A DNA stretch of 64,000 nucleotides, from contig CALXYB010000007.1 in NCBI GenBank assembly GCA_944392835.1, positions 1 to 64,000 on the forward strand. Reading direction: 5' to 3'. This document shows, piece by piece, positions 1 through 8,027 of this stretch. The notes below the pieces were generated by a model that searched no databases, had not been told where the DNA came from, and saw only the letters and a program-made list of their open reading frames with translations. The translations under genes were made by a program, and so were the position numbers. The stretch's first letter is position 1. Each line of letters begins with the position of its first letter. This stretch comes from an uncultured Alphaproteobacteria bacterium. Lineage in GTDB: Bacteria > Pseudomonadota > Alphaproteobacteria > RF32 > CAG-239.

Positions 1-4
1 AAAG

Positions 5-30
5 CCGCTCTTAGATGAGCGGTTTTTTTT
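5..30 (+). terminator. Rho-independent terminator of a gene left of the window
   Basis: A 6-bp GC-rich stem (CCGCTC at 5-10, GAGCGG at 17-22) with a 6-nt loop is followed by eight T. It probably ends a + strand transcript that lies outside the window and separates it from the glycan locus. Confidence 0.8.
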
Positions 31-379
31 ATGATTGCTCGGTCCAATCGGGCGGCGCTTGAGCTTGCCCTCTTGGGGACGGGCCCCGCTTTGAAACCTA
101 AGTTTCGCCAAGGCTGTTTTACAACAGCTCGGCGCAACCAAGTTTTCCAAGATGATTGTGTTTTCTAAAGTAGGAAGACAATACAAATTATTTGTTGTTA
201 GTTATATGAAAATTATGTTTTATTTTTGCTCGTAATATGCGTATAAATGATGTCTTGATTAATATTAGTTTTTGTTGTATTTAATTTTTTGTGCATCTTA
301 ATGGTTTTGTTTTTTTTATTCAGGACAAGGCTGTTAAAATGAAAAAGACGTTTTAATTAGTAAAAAGTTAGGAAGAGAA
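31..379. other. Intergenic region before pseB with a GC-rich hairpin patch
   Basis: No gene is seen in this 349-base stretch. Positions about 45-135 are clearly more GC-rich than the surroundings and hold three consecutive inverted repeats: GGGG 75-78 with CCCC 84-87, GAAAC 93-97 with GTTTC 102-106, and GCTGTT 113-118 with AACAGC 123-128. The rest (about 150-370) is very AT-rich and probably contains the promoter of the glycan operon, but no confident -35/-10 pair can be picked. No JUMPstart/ops motif was recognised. Confidence 0.5.
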
Positions 380-1393
380 ATGAATATGGATTTGTTTGCT
401 GGTAAAACCGTTTTGGTGACAGGCGGCACGGGATCTTTTGGTAAGAAATTTGTAAAAACTCTTTTAACACAATGTCCTGATGTTAAAAAGATAATTATTT
501 ATTCCAGAGATGAATTTAAGCAGTTTGAAATGTCTAATATGCCAGAATTTAAGCCTTATATTGAAAAGCTTCATTTCTTTTTAGGCGATGTAAGAGATAA
601 AGAGCGCTTAAGAGTGGCTATGAAAAATGTTAATTTTGTTGTGCATGCTGCTGCTCTAAAACAGGTTCCTGCTTGTGAAGTGAATCCATTTGAAGCTGTT
701 AAGACAAATATTTTAGGTGCTCAGAATGTTATTGATTCCGCTATAGAAAATAATGTGGAAAAAGTTGTGGCATTATCTACAGATAAAGCTTGCGCTCCGG
801 TAAATCTTTATGGGGCGACTAAATTGTGCTCTGATAAGCTCTTTGTTGCAGCCAATGGTTATAGCGGTGAAGATAGAACATTATTTTCTGTGGTAAGATA
901 TGGAAATGTTGCGGGTTCTAGAGGATCTGTTATTCCGTTCTTTCAAAAATTGGTTGAGGAAGGTGCAAAACAGTTACCTATTACAGATTTTAAAATGACG
1001 CGTTTTTGGTTAAAGTTGGAAAGTGCTGTTTGGATGGTGTTAAATGCTTTTGAAAAAATGCGTGGTGGTGAACTTTATGTTAAAAAGATACCTTCAATGA
1101 AAATGCTGGATTTAGCCAAGGCGGTTGCAGAGAATCTGAATGTTTATGAATGCGGTATTCGTCCAGGAGAAAAAATTCATGAACAAATGATATCTGTTGA
1201 AGATGCTCGCCATACCTTGGAATTTGATGATTATTATTTGATTCAGCCAGAAGCTTTTTGGTGGAAAAAGCGTACAGAAGGATTGGGGGGAAAGCCTGTT
1301 CCTCACGATTTTTCTTATAACTCAGGAAATAATACGCAATGGTTATCTGTTGATGATATGAAAGCGTTAATAGGAGAACTAAATGCGGACTAA
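380..1393 (+). CDS. pseB: UDP-GlcNAc 4,6-dehydratase (inverting), pseudaminic acid pathway step 1
   Basis: This extended short-chain dehydrogenase converts UDP-GlcNAc to UDP-2-acetamido-2,6-dideoxy-beta-L-arabino-hexos-4-ulose in the cytoplasm. Seen: the NAD(P) Rossmann motif TGGTGSFG at residues 14-21, the catalytic DKA at 135-137 and NLYGATK at 142-148, the arrangement typical of PseB/FlaA1 enzymes. The length (337 aa) is normal for the family. A purine-rich ribosome site (AGGAAGAG) precedes the ATG. The gene is the first of a long same-strand run and overlaps pseC by 11 bases, suggesting translational coupling. A retaining dehydratase of another amino-sugar pathway is less likely because PseC, PseF, PseH and PseI homologues follow directly. 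Confidence 0.92.
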   Translation: MNMDLFAGKTVLVTGGTGSFGKKFVKTLLTQCPDVKKIIIYSRDEFKQFEMSNMPEFKPYIEKLHFFLGDVRDKERLRVAMKNVNFVVHAAALKQVPACEVNPFEAVKTNILGAQNVIDSAIENNVEKVVALSTDKACAPVNLYGATKLCSDKLFVAANGYSGEDRTLFSVVRYGNVAGSRGSVIPFFQKLVEEGAKQLPITDFKMTRFWLKLESAVWMVLNAFEKMRGGELYVKKIPSMKMLDLAKAVAENLNVYECGIRPGEKIHEQMISVEDARHTLEFDDYYLIQPEAFWWKKRTEGLGGKPVPHDFSYNSGNNTQWLSVDDMKALIGELNAD

Positions 1394-2486
1394 TTATGGG
1401 TATGGTCGCCAATGTCTTGATGAAGATGATGTTGCCGCTGTCGTTGATGTGTTGAAAAGTGATTTTTTGACTTGTGGTCCTAAAGTAAAGGAGTTTGAAC
1501 AAGCAATATGTTGTTATACAGGAGCAAAATATTGTGTTGCTGTTTCTAATGCAACAGCAGGACTTCATATTGCTGCTCTTGCTTCTGGCTTGCAGAAAGG
1601 TGAGGAAGCAATAACTTCGCCTAATACTTTTTTGTCTTCTGCAAATTGTATTTGTTTTGTTGGCGCTAAGCCTGTTTTTGCTGATATTGATGCGGAAACT
1701 GGAAATATTGACGCTAAAGAAATTGAAAAGCATATTACCCCTAAAACAAAAGTTTTAGTTCCGGTTCACTTCGCTGGTCAATCTTGCGATATGCGAGAGA
1801 TTGCTAGAATTGCAAAAAAGCATAATCTAGTAGTTATAGAAGATGCTGCACATGGGATTGGTTCTGATTACTGTGGTACAAAAGTTGGTTCTTGTGCATA
1901 TTCAGATATGACTGTTTTTTCTTTTCATCCAGTCAAAACAATTACAACAGGTGAAGGAGGAGCAGTAACAACAAACAGTAAAGAACTATATGATAGGTTA
2001 TGTGCTTTTCGAGCTCATGGTGTACATAAAGACGGGGCTATGCTTAATACCTGGGAATATGAAATGCGGGAATTAGGTTTTAATTATAGAATGACTGATT
2101 TCCAGGCAGCTCTGGGGTTAAGCCAATTAAAAAAATTAGAAAAGTTTAAAGCAAGAAGACGGCAGATTGTAGATTTTTATAATAAAGAGTTGAAGCTTCC
2201 TCATCTCATTGAAAAAGATTTTTCTAATGCATGTTTTCATTTATATCCAATTTTTGTTGATAATCGTCGTGATTTTTATTTTAAAGCTAGAGATAAAGGG
2301 CTAAATTTACAAGTGCATTATATTCCTGTTCATACTCAACCTTATTATAGGCAGTTTGGTTATAAAAAAGGAGATTATCCTAATGCAGAAAATTATTATG
2401 AGCACTGTATCTCTTTGCCATTGTATCCATCATTAACAGATGATGATTTGGTTGAGATTGTGAAGAGAATTAAGGAGATTTTGTAA
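1383..2486 (+). CDS. pseC: UDP-4-amino-4,6-dideoxy-N-acetyl-beta-L-altrosamine transaminase
   Basis: This PLP-dependent aminotransferase of the DegT/DnrJ/EryC1 family aminates C4 of the PseB product. Seen: the Schiff-base lysine, residue 185, in FHPVKTITTGEGG, the EDAAHGIGS PLP-phosphate region near 153-161, and the TGGN-like N-terminal start NYGYGRQCLDEDD found in sugar aminotransferases. At 367 aa it is full length. The start codon lies inside the end of pseB with AGGAG upstream, and the stop codon overlaps the pseF start by one base. The family assignment is firm; the exact substrate is inferred from the neighbours. Confidence 0.9.
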   Translation: MRTNYGYGRQCLDEDDVAAVVDVLKSDFLTCGPKVKEFEQAICCYTGAKYCVAVSNATAGLHIAALASGLQKGEEAITSPNTFLSSANCICFVGAKPVFADIDAETGNIDAKEIEKHITPKTKVLVPVHFAGQSCDMREIARIAKKHNLVVIEDAAHGIGSDYCGTKVGSCAYSDMTVFSFHPVKTITTGEGGAVTTNSKELYDRLCAFRAHGVHKDGAMLNTWEYEMRELGFNYRMTDFQAALGLSQLKKLEKFKARRRQIVDFYNKELKLPHLIEKDFSNACFHLYPIFVDNRRDFYFKARDKGLNLQVHYIPVHTQPYYRQFGYKKGDYPNAENYYEHCISLPLYPSLTDDDLVEIVKRIKEIL

Positions 2487-3166
2487 TGTCTGTTGTTGCA
2501 ATTATTACGGCAAGAGGTGGATCAAAACGTATTCCCCGTAAAAATATCAAAGATTTTATGGGAAAACCAATGTTGGCTTATGCAATAGAGGCGGCTAAGA
2601 AGACAGGTATTTTTGATGAAATTATGGTTTCAACAGAAGATGCAGAAATAGCTCAGGTTGCTCAGAATTTTGGTGCTAAAGTTCCTTTTATGCGTTCTCC
2701 TCAAACGGCGAGTGACTTTGCTACGACTATGGATGTCTTAAAGGAGGTTTATCAAGAATATATTAAAAGGGGGGTGCATTTTGATGAGATTTGTTGTATT
2801 TATCCTTGTGTGCCTCTTTTAACACCAGATGTCTTAAAAGAGGCATATGAGTCTTTTAAAAATTCTGAAGGCGATTCTTTAACTCCTGTCGTTCAGTTTT
2901 CATATCCAATACAACGGGCTTTACAAATTAATCAGCAGGGCTTTTTGGAATATCGAGAACCAGAAAGTGCGGCAAAACGTTCTCAGGATTTAAGAAAAAT
3001 GTATCATGATGTAGGAATGTTTTATTATATGAAAGCGTCTGTTCTTGGAGGCGGGGAAAATAAGGCTGCGTATTTTGAGATGAAAGAATCCCAAATTCAA
3101 GATATTGATACATTAGAAGATTGGAATATGGCTGAATTAAAATATAGGATGCTTCATAATGCATAA
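2486..3166 (+). CDS. pseF: Pseudaminic acid cytidylyltransferase
   Basis: It activates pseudaminic acid with CTP to give CMP-pseudaminic acid, the nucleotide donor for glycosyltransferases. Seen: the CMP-sugar synthetase nucleotide-binding motif ITARGGSKRIPRKNIKDF at residues 7-24, and a length of 226 aa that suits stand-alone PseF/NeuA enzymes. The ATG overlaps the pseC stop (TAATG) and AAGGAG lies upstream. The related substrates legionaminic or sialic acid cannot be excluded from this protein alone, but the PseB and PseC types upstream favour pseudaminic acid. Confidence 0.88.
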   Translation: MSVVAIITARGGSKRIPRKNIKDFMGKPMLAYAIEAAKKTGIFDEIMVSTEDAEIAQVAQNFGAKVPFMRSPQTASDFATTMDVLKEVYQEYIKRGVHFDEICCIYPCVPLLTPDVLKEAYESFKNSEGDSLTPVVQFSYPIQRALQINQQGFLEYREPESAAKRSQDLRKMYHDVGMFYYMKASVLGGGENKAAYFEMKESQIQDIDTLEDWNMAELKYRMLHNA

Positions 3167-3926
3167 ATTGGGATTGAAGTTATGGTCTGTTAATACGGAT
3201 TTTTATTTGAAAGAGGCAGAAAGCTTATTTGACAAAAGTGTTTATGATTATATAGAGCTATATATTGTTCCAGATACTTTAGATACCTTAAATGAATGGA
3301 AAAAATTAAAAATTCCTTTTATTTTGCACAATGCTCATTCGGCTCATGGTTTTAATTTGGCGCAAGCGGATAAACGATTATTTAATCGGCATGTCTATGA
3401 ACAAACGGCACAATTTGCAGATGTTTTAAAAGCTGAGTATATTATTTTTCATGGTGGTATTGACGGAAATGTTGAAGAAACAGCATCCCAACTAGCAGCT
3501 TTTAATGAAAGTCGGGCTTTGATTGAGAATAAGCCTTTTGTGGTCTTACCAGGAGGAAATGGAACTCACTTTTGCAGAGGTGCAACACCAGAAGAAATTG
3601 CTATAATAATAGAGCTGGTTTCTTGTGGCTTTTGTTTGGATTTTGGTCATGCAATTTGTTCTGCAAACTCACAAGGCATTGAACCATATAGCTATATTTC
3701 TCAATTTATTAAGTTTAGACCTCAAATGTTTCATCTATCAGATGTTTCAGACATGAAATCTCCTTATGATGCACATCCTCATTTGGGAACGGGGATGTTG
3801 GATATTGCTCGTTTGAAACGAGATTTTTTATTGAAAAATGCGATGATTTCTATAGAAACCAATAAAAATTATAAAGATAATTTGAGTGATTTTGCTCAAG
3901 ATACGGAGGTTTTTCGTAATGTCTGA
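3159..3926 (+). CDS. Xylose isomerase-like TIM-barrel protein of unknown role in the pse operon
   Basis: The 255-aa protein resembles the sugar phosphate isomerase/epimerase and endonuclease IV-like TIM-barrel superfamily. Motifs at the usual metal-site positions are visible: LHNAH, IFHGG, LDFGH, FHLSD, HPHLGTG and SIETN. The strand that often carries an E-N metal ligand reads VVLPGGNG instead, so metal binding may be altered. It overlaps pseF by 8 bases and pseH by 8 bases, so it is embedded in the pseudaminic acid operon at a place where the UDP-sugar hydrolase PseG would be expected. Whether it replaces PseG, modifies the sugar or does something else cannot be decided from sequence. Confidence 0.7.
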   Translation: MHKLGLKLWSVNTDFYLKEAESLFDKSVYDYIELYIVPDTLDTLNEWKKLKIPFILHNAHSAHGFNLAQADKRLFNRHVYEQTAQFADVLKAEYIIFHGGIDGNVEETASQLAAFNESRALIENKPFVVLPGGNGTHFCRGATPEEIAIIIELVSCGFCLDFGHAICSANSQGIEPYSYISQFIKFRPQMFHLSDVSDMKSPYDAHPHLGTGMLDIARLKRDFLLKNAMISIETNKNYKDNLSDFAQDTEVFRNV

Positions 3927-4461
3927 GTTGCTTTTTAAAAATTATGTTTTAATGAGTGAAGCCGAGAAAAAGTTAGTTTTAGATTGGCGTAATTCTGATA
4001 AAATAAGAACTAAGATGATAAATCAGGATATTATTTCGTGGGAGAGCCATTTAAATTTTATTGAAAGTCTGAAAAACCGCACAGATAAGCTGTATTATTT
4101 GTTTTGTGTGGATGGTGTTCCAGTGGGAAATCAAAATTTTGTGGGTATAAAAGACGGGATTTGTGTTTCTGGTTCGTATATTGGTAATGAAAATTATAAT
4201 GGTTACGGTATTCCAATGATGTATTATGCTCAAAAAATGGTGTTTGAAGATTTTAAATGGAAACGTATTAATTCTGATATTTTAAAATCTAATAAGCGTA
4301 CGTATTTGTTGGAAAAAAAATATTTTTATGCTAAAGATGTGGGGCAAACTGAAGATGAGTTTTTAATTTGTTATGATTGTGAGACATGGCAGAAAACAAA
4401 ATCAGATTTAGGTAAGCGTATTGATAGTTTTTATGAGATTTCGGCTTTCAGTGTAAGATAA
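3919..4461 (+). CDS. pseH: GNAT N-acetyltransferase, probable PseH
   Basis: A GNAT-fold protein of about 180 aa, matching the size and character of PseH, which N-acetylates C4 of UDP-4-amino-4,6-dideoxy-AltNAc using acetyl-CoA. Seen: the N-terminal LVLDWRNSDKIR stretch typical of PseH-like acetyltransferases, a glycine-containing stretch NENYNGYGIPMMYY about where the acetyl-CoA loop belongs, and the late segment INSDILKSNKRTYLLEKKY. The ATG at 3919 is chosen because GGAGG lies 8 bases upstream; an in-frame start at 3886 would overlap the previous gene by 41 bases. The assignment leans on context. Confidence 0.75.
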   Translation: MSELLFKNYVLMSEAEKKLVLDWRNSDKIRTKMINQDIISWESHLNFIESLKNRTDKLYYLFCVDGVPVGNQNFVGIKDGICVSGSYIGNENYNGYGIPMMYYAQKMVFEDFKWKRINSDILKSNKRTYLLEKKYFYAKDVGQTEDEFLICYDCETWQKTKSDLGKRIDSFYEISAFSVR

Positions 4462-4509
4462 TATACGATGCAGTTAAATGAATATTAAGTTATTGGTAGC
4501 GAGGAATTT

Positions 4510-5526
4510 ATGGATAAAGTTTTTATTATAGCAGAAATGTCGGCTAACCATTGTGGTAAAATTGAGTTAGCAAAAGAGATTATTAAAACGGCGTATGATA
4601 TTGGTGCCGATGCTGTAAAGATTCAAACATATACTGCAGATACATTAACTTTAAATTGTCGTAATCCTGAGTTTCTTGTTCGAGGAGGGCTTTGGGATGG
4701 AAAATATTTGTATGAACTTTATCAGGAAGCTTTTACACCATGGGAATGGCAGGAAGAACTTAAAGATTATGCAGATACTATCGGCATCCCTTTATTCTCT
4801 ACTCCGTTTGATTTTACAGCGGTTGATTTTCTTACCAAAATTAATGTTCCGATGTATAAAATTGCGAGTTTTGAGGCATTTGATTTTCCGTTAATTAAAT
4901 ATGCAGCCCAACAAGGTAAGCCAATGATTATTTCTACGGGGATTTCGTCCTTGGAAGAAATGCAAGAAGCCGTTGATACTTGTAAGTCTGTAGGAAATTC
5001 GGATATAACACTTCTAAAATGTACTTCAGCATATCCATCAAAATTGGAAGATATGAATTTGCTTACGCTTCAGGATATGATTTCTCGTTTCTCTTCCCAA
5101 GGTGTGAAAGTTGGGTTATCGGATCATTCAATGAGTATTGTTCCGCCTGTAGTGGCTGTGGCTATGGGCGCGAAGGTTATTGAAAAACATTTTACGCTTG
5201 ATCGGAAACTTGGTGGAGCGGATAGTGGTTTTTCTTTGAATAAAGAAGAATTTGCGGCAATGATACAAGCTGTACGTGAGACAGAAAAAGTATTGGGAAA
5301 AGTTGATTATTCGGTGAATATGGCAAATCGTTTGGGCGGAAGATCTTTGTATGTAGCAAAAGATATAAAAAAAGGGGAAGTGTTTACGGCAGAAAATATT
5401 CGCTCCGTTCGTCCAAATGTGGGGTTGCATCCGCGTTTTTATGAACAAGTGTTGGGACAAAAAGCAGCTTGTGATTTGAAGTTTGGGACCCCAATGGACT
5501 TGCAATATGTTGAGGGGAATATGTAA
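4510..5526 (+). CDS. pseI: Pseudaminic acid synthase
   Basis: A NeuB-family enzyme condensing 2,4-diacetamido-2,4,6-trideoxy-L-altrose with phosphoenolpyruvate to give pseudaminic acid. Seen: a TIM-barrel NeuB domain (about residues 1-260) beginning IIAEMSANHCG, the DAVKIQTYT strand, the LKCTSAYP motif and GLSDHS, then a C-terminal SAF (antifreeze-like) domain from about residue 280 with RSLYVAKDIKKGEVFTAENI. At 338 aa it is full length. The ribosome site GAGGA precedes the ATG. Its presence shows that free sugar, not only the UDP form, must be made, which sharpens the question of the missing PseG. Confidence 0.9.
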   Translation: MDKVFIIAEMSANHCGKIELAKEIIKTAYDIGADAVKIQTYTADTLTLNCRNPEFLVRGGLWDGKYLYELYQEAFTPWEWQEELKDYADTIGIPLFSTPFDFTAVDFLTKINVPMYKIASFEAFDFPLIKYAAQQGKPMIISTGISSLEEMQEAVDTCKSVGNSDITLLKCTSAYPSKLEDMNLLTLQDMISRFSSQGVKVGLSDHSMSIVPPVVAVAMGAKVIEKHFTLDRKLGGADSGFSLNKEEFAAMIQAVRETEKVLGKVDYSVNMANRLGGRSLYVAKDIKKGEVFTAENIRSVRPNVGLHPRFYEQVLGQKAACDLKFGTPMDLQYVEGNM

Positions 5527-5527
5527 A

Positions 5528-7036
5528 ATGAAGGTGTTAATCTATTTTGATGGATTGAATGAGGTAGATAAAAAAGGTTCATCTTTATGGAATATTTCTA
5601 TTAGTTTGGCAAAAACTTGGGTGAATGCATTAAACGAAAATCCAGATGTTTCAATTAAAGCGATTATTCCGGCTCAGGCGTACTATATGTATGATTTGTT
5701 TTTGCAAAAATCATCGTTACCATTTTTTAAGACGACAATGGATGTGTCAGCATTGCATAAGTTTATGCAAAAAGTTGAGTGTATTCCTATGGATGATGAT
5801 GACTTGGCGAAATGTTTTAGTCCGAAAAGAACATTACAAGAATCTTATATAAAAGATTTGGAGAATAATTTAACTTCAGCGGAGCAAAATAAACTTAAAA
5901 ATCTAATTCTTGGAAAATTAAATGGTTGGCAACCGGATTTGGTTGTGTCTTATCCTTTGAATTTGCATTTTTTGAGGAAAGTTTTTCCGAGTATTCCTAT
6001 TTTTGTTAATGAATGGGCAGTTTTTTCTCGGAGACCATTACCAACTTCAATATATTTTGATGTGATGGGGGGTTTGGATAAAAGTTTTTTATATCATTTC
6101 AGAAAAGATATTCAGAGTTATGCAATATCAGAAGAAGAGAACGATAAGGTTGAAGGGTTTAAACAGAATCTGCAAAAAGGGTTAAGACGGTTTTATAATG
6201 TTGATAAATTAGTGCAGCCCTATTTGAAAAAATTTCGTAAGACAATTTTGGTCCCGCTTGTGCCTCTGAAATATTCAGAAGGTGTATCTCCCTTTCCTGA
6301 TGAAGATGCGGTTATTCGGTATGTAATGGAACGGGTTCCTTCGGATGTTGGGGTATTTTTTACCGGACATTTTGGTGTGAATCATTTTAATTGGGCGACT
6401 ATATGGTTTTATCGCCATAAGTATCCGAATTTTATTTATGTTGGAGAATTGCAAAATTATCCGATGGCATCTGTTGCATTGTTTCCGTTTGTAGATGCTG
6501 TTGCAAATTTGATTTCTATGACCGGGGCTATGGCAAAGTTGTGGGATATTCCGGTTATTCCGTTGTGTAAAAATTATAATGCCTGGATTGCTGATTGTGA
6601 GTCTTTGAATGATTTGGAAGATGTTTTAGCAAAGCCGAGGGTTAAGAAAAATGGTTTAATTTATTGGTATTTTACGCATTATGCAGTTTGGGAAAAGCGG
6701 TATAGTGATAGTGATTTTTTCCATAATTTTTTTGAGCAAAAGTTAGATAAGTTTAAAAACGGGAAAATCAAGTTTGATTTTTATGAAAAAATTGAAGATT
6801 ATGATGATGTTGTACAATATGTGGAAAAAAGTTTATGGGAATTTATTAAGCCGCAGAATAATGTAAAGCCAAGTGAAAAGAAAACTTTTTATCTTTTTAA
6901 TAAAATACCTGTTTTTTATGTTAAGAAAAAAGCTAATAAAAAAGTCTTTGTGTTGTTGGGGATTCCTTTGTTGAAGATAAAGAAGGGGACGAAAACAAAA
7001 ATTAGTATTTTGGGAATTCCTTTCCTTTCATATTAA
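5528..7036 (+). CDS. Large cytoplasmic protein, possible GT-B-type glycosyltransferase
   Basis: I do not recognise this 502-aa protein with certainty. It opens with a Rossmann-like strand (MKVLIYFDGLNEVDKKGSSLW), and the second half contains NLISMTGAMAKLWDIPVIPL near residue 345, which resembles the donor-site region of capsule-type GT-B enzymes (S/T-G-A, then a P-V/I-I-P strand). No membrane span or signal peptide is evident. The last 45 residues carry short repeats of an I-P-hydrophobic-K type (NKIPVFYVKKK, LLGIPLLKIKKG, ILGIPFLSY), a basic tail known from some bacterial surface-glycan glycosyltransferases. The ATG at 5528 starts 4 bases after pseI; an in-frame upstream start is less likely. 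It could be the transferase for the pseudaminic acid product. It lacks a G-x-GH-x-x-R motif expected of PseG. Confidence 0.5.
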   Translation: MKVLIYFDGLNEVDKKGSSLWNISISLAKTWVNALNENPDVSIKAIIPAQAYYMYDLFLQKSSLPFFKTTMDVSALHKFMQKVECIPMDDDDLAKCFSPKRTLQESYIKDLENNLTSAEQNKLKNLILGKLNGWQPDLVVSYPLNLHFLRKVFPSIPIFVNEWAVFSRRPLPTSIYFDVMGGLDKSFLYHFRKDIQSYAISEEENDKVEGFKQNLQKGLRRFYNVDKLVQPYLKKFRKTILVPLVPLKYSEGVSPFPDEDAVIRYVMERVPSDVGVFFTGHFGVNHFNWATIWFYRHKYPNFIYVGELQNYPMASVALFPFVDAVANLISMTGAMAKLWDIPVIPLCKNYNAWIADCESLNDLEDVLAKPRVKKNGLIYWYFTHYAVWEKRYSDSDFFHNFFEQKLDKFKNGKIKFDFYEKIEDYDDVVQYVEKSLWEFIKPQNNVKPSEKKTFYLFNKIPVFYVKKKANKKVFVLLGIPLLKIKKGTKTKISILGIPFLSY

Positions 7037-7070
7037 TTAGAAATTTAAGATTGTGGACTAGGAGAAGAAA

Positions 7071-7289
7071 ATGAATAGGCAAGAATTTTTAACTCAAATG
7101 CAGGATGTTTTGCAAACGGATGAAGAGTTGTCTTATGAGACTGCTTTAGATGATTTGGCAGAATGGGATTCTTTAGCGGTTATGGCAACAATGGCTTTTT
7201 TAGATAAAGAATTTGGTGTGAAGACAACTATGAAAGATTATAAGGAAATGTTAACAATTGCAGATATTGCACAGAAAGCAGGATTATAA
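7071..7289 (+). CDS. Acyl carrier protein, first copy
   Basis: A 72-aa acidic helical protein with the phosphopantetheine attachment motif EWDSLAVMA near residues 31-39, the serine being the expected 4'-phosphopantetheine site. AGGAGAAG lies just upstream of the ATG. It is followed within 1 base by an SDR gene. The housekeeping ACP normally sits beside fabD/fabG/fabF; this one belongs to the glycan operon and most likely carries a dedicated acyl intermediate for the enzymes downstream. Confidence 0.85.
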   Translation: MNRQEFLTQMQDVLQTDEELSYETALDDLAEWDSLAVMATMAFLDKEFGVKTTMKDYKEMLTIADIAQKAGL

Positions 7290-7290
7290 G

Positions 7291-8025
7291 ATGATTTCTT
7301 TTAATGCAGAACAGAGATTTATTGTAACAGGAGCATCTTCTGGAATTGGTGAAGGTGTGGCGCTTCTGTTAAATGAATTAGGCGCAAGTGTTATTGCTGT
7401 AGCTAGAAATGTGGAAAGACTTTCTGCAATGAAAGCTAAGGCTAAGCATCCTGAAAATATTTTTATTGAGCCTAAAGATTTGGCGGAAGATATTGAAAAT
7501 TTGCCAAATTATGTGAAATCTTTGAAAGAAAAGTATGGAAAGTTTCAAGGGCTGGCATATTGTGCTGGAATAGGAGGAATTCGCCCTTTGAGAGCCGTTG
7601 AAAAGGAAACGATTCAAGAAATTTTTGATATAAATTATTTTGCTCCGGTTTTTATGGCGAAAGGTTTTGCAGATAAAAGAAATAATAACGGTAAGGGCTC
7701 GTCTATTGTGATTTTGGCTTCGGCTGGAGGGGTTAGAGGAGAGCCAGGAATGACGGAATATTCCGGTTCTAAAGGCGCATTAATTGCCTCAATGCAGTCT
7801 ATTGCCAGAGAATTGGCTCCTTCTTATATTCGGGTTAACTGTGTCTCTCCGACATTGATTCAGACGCAGATGGCGGATGAAATCGCCAGAACTTATGCTG
7901 AAGGAAAATATCCGATGGGGTTGGGTGAGGTTTCTGATGTGGCAAATATGGTTATATATTTATTAGCTGAGCAATCTCATTGGATTACGGCACAGAACTA
8001 TATTGTTGATTGCGGAGTGATTTAA
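7291..8025 (+). CDS. Short-chain dehydrogenase/reductase, FabG-like, first copy
   Basis: This NAD(P)-dependent reductase of 244 aa has the cofactor motif TGASSGIG at residues 13-20, CAGIGG where NAG is usual, and the catalytic Y-x3-K in TEYSGSKGAL. The C-terminal end IVDCGV is FabG-like. The start at ATG 7291 is preferred over an upstream in-frame ATG at 7258, which would lie within the ACP gene. Standing between ACP and KAS III genes, it plausibly reduces a 3-oxoacyl-ACP, but a sugar or keto-acid substrate is equally possible for the family. Confidence 0.82.
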   Translation: MISFNAEQRFIVTGASSGIGEGVALLLNELGASVIAVARNVERLSAMKAKAKHPENIFIEPKDLAEDIENLPNYVKSLKEKYGKFQGLAYCAGIGGIRPLRAVEKETIQEIFDINYFAPVFMAKGFADKRNNNGKGSSIVILASAGGVRGEPGMTEYSGSKGALIASMQSIARELAPSYIRVNCVSPTLIQTQMADEIARTYAEGKYPMGLGEVSDVANMVIYLLAEQSHWITAQNYIVDCGVI

Positions 8026-8027
8026 GT

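Noticed and set aside
1080..1733. 217-codon minus-strand open frame
   Set aside because: Covers the pseB/pseC junction in antisense; both plus-strand genes have clear catalytic motifs.
5528..7036. Possible PseG hydrolase
   Set aside because: The protein has no G-x-GH-x-x-R region and is twice the size of PseG; a GT-B-like reading fits better.
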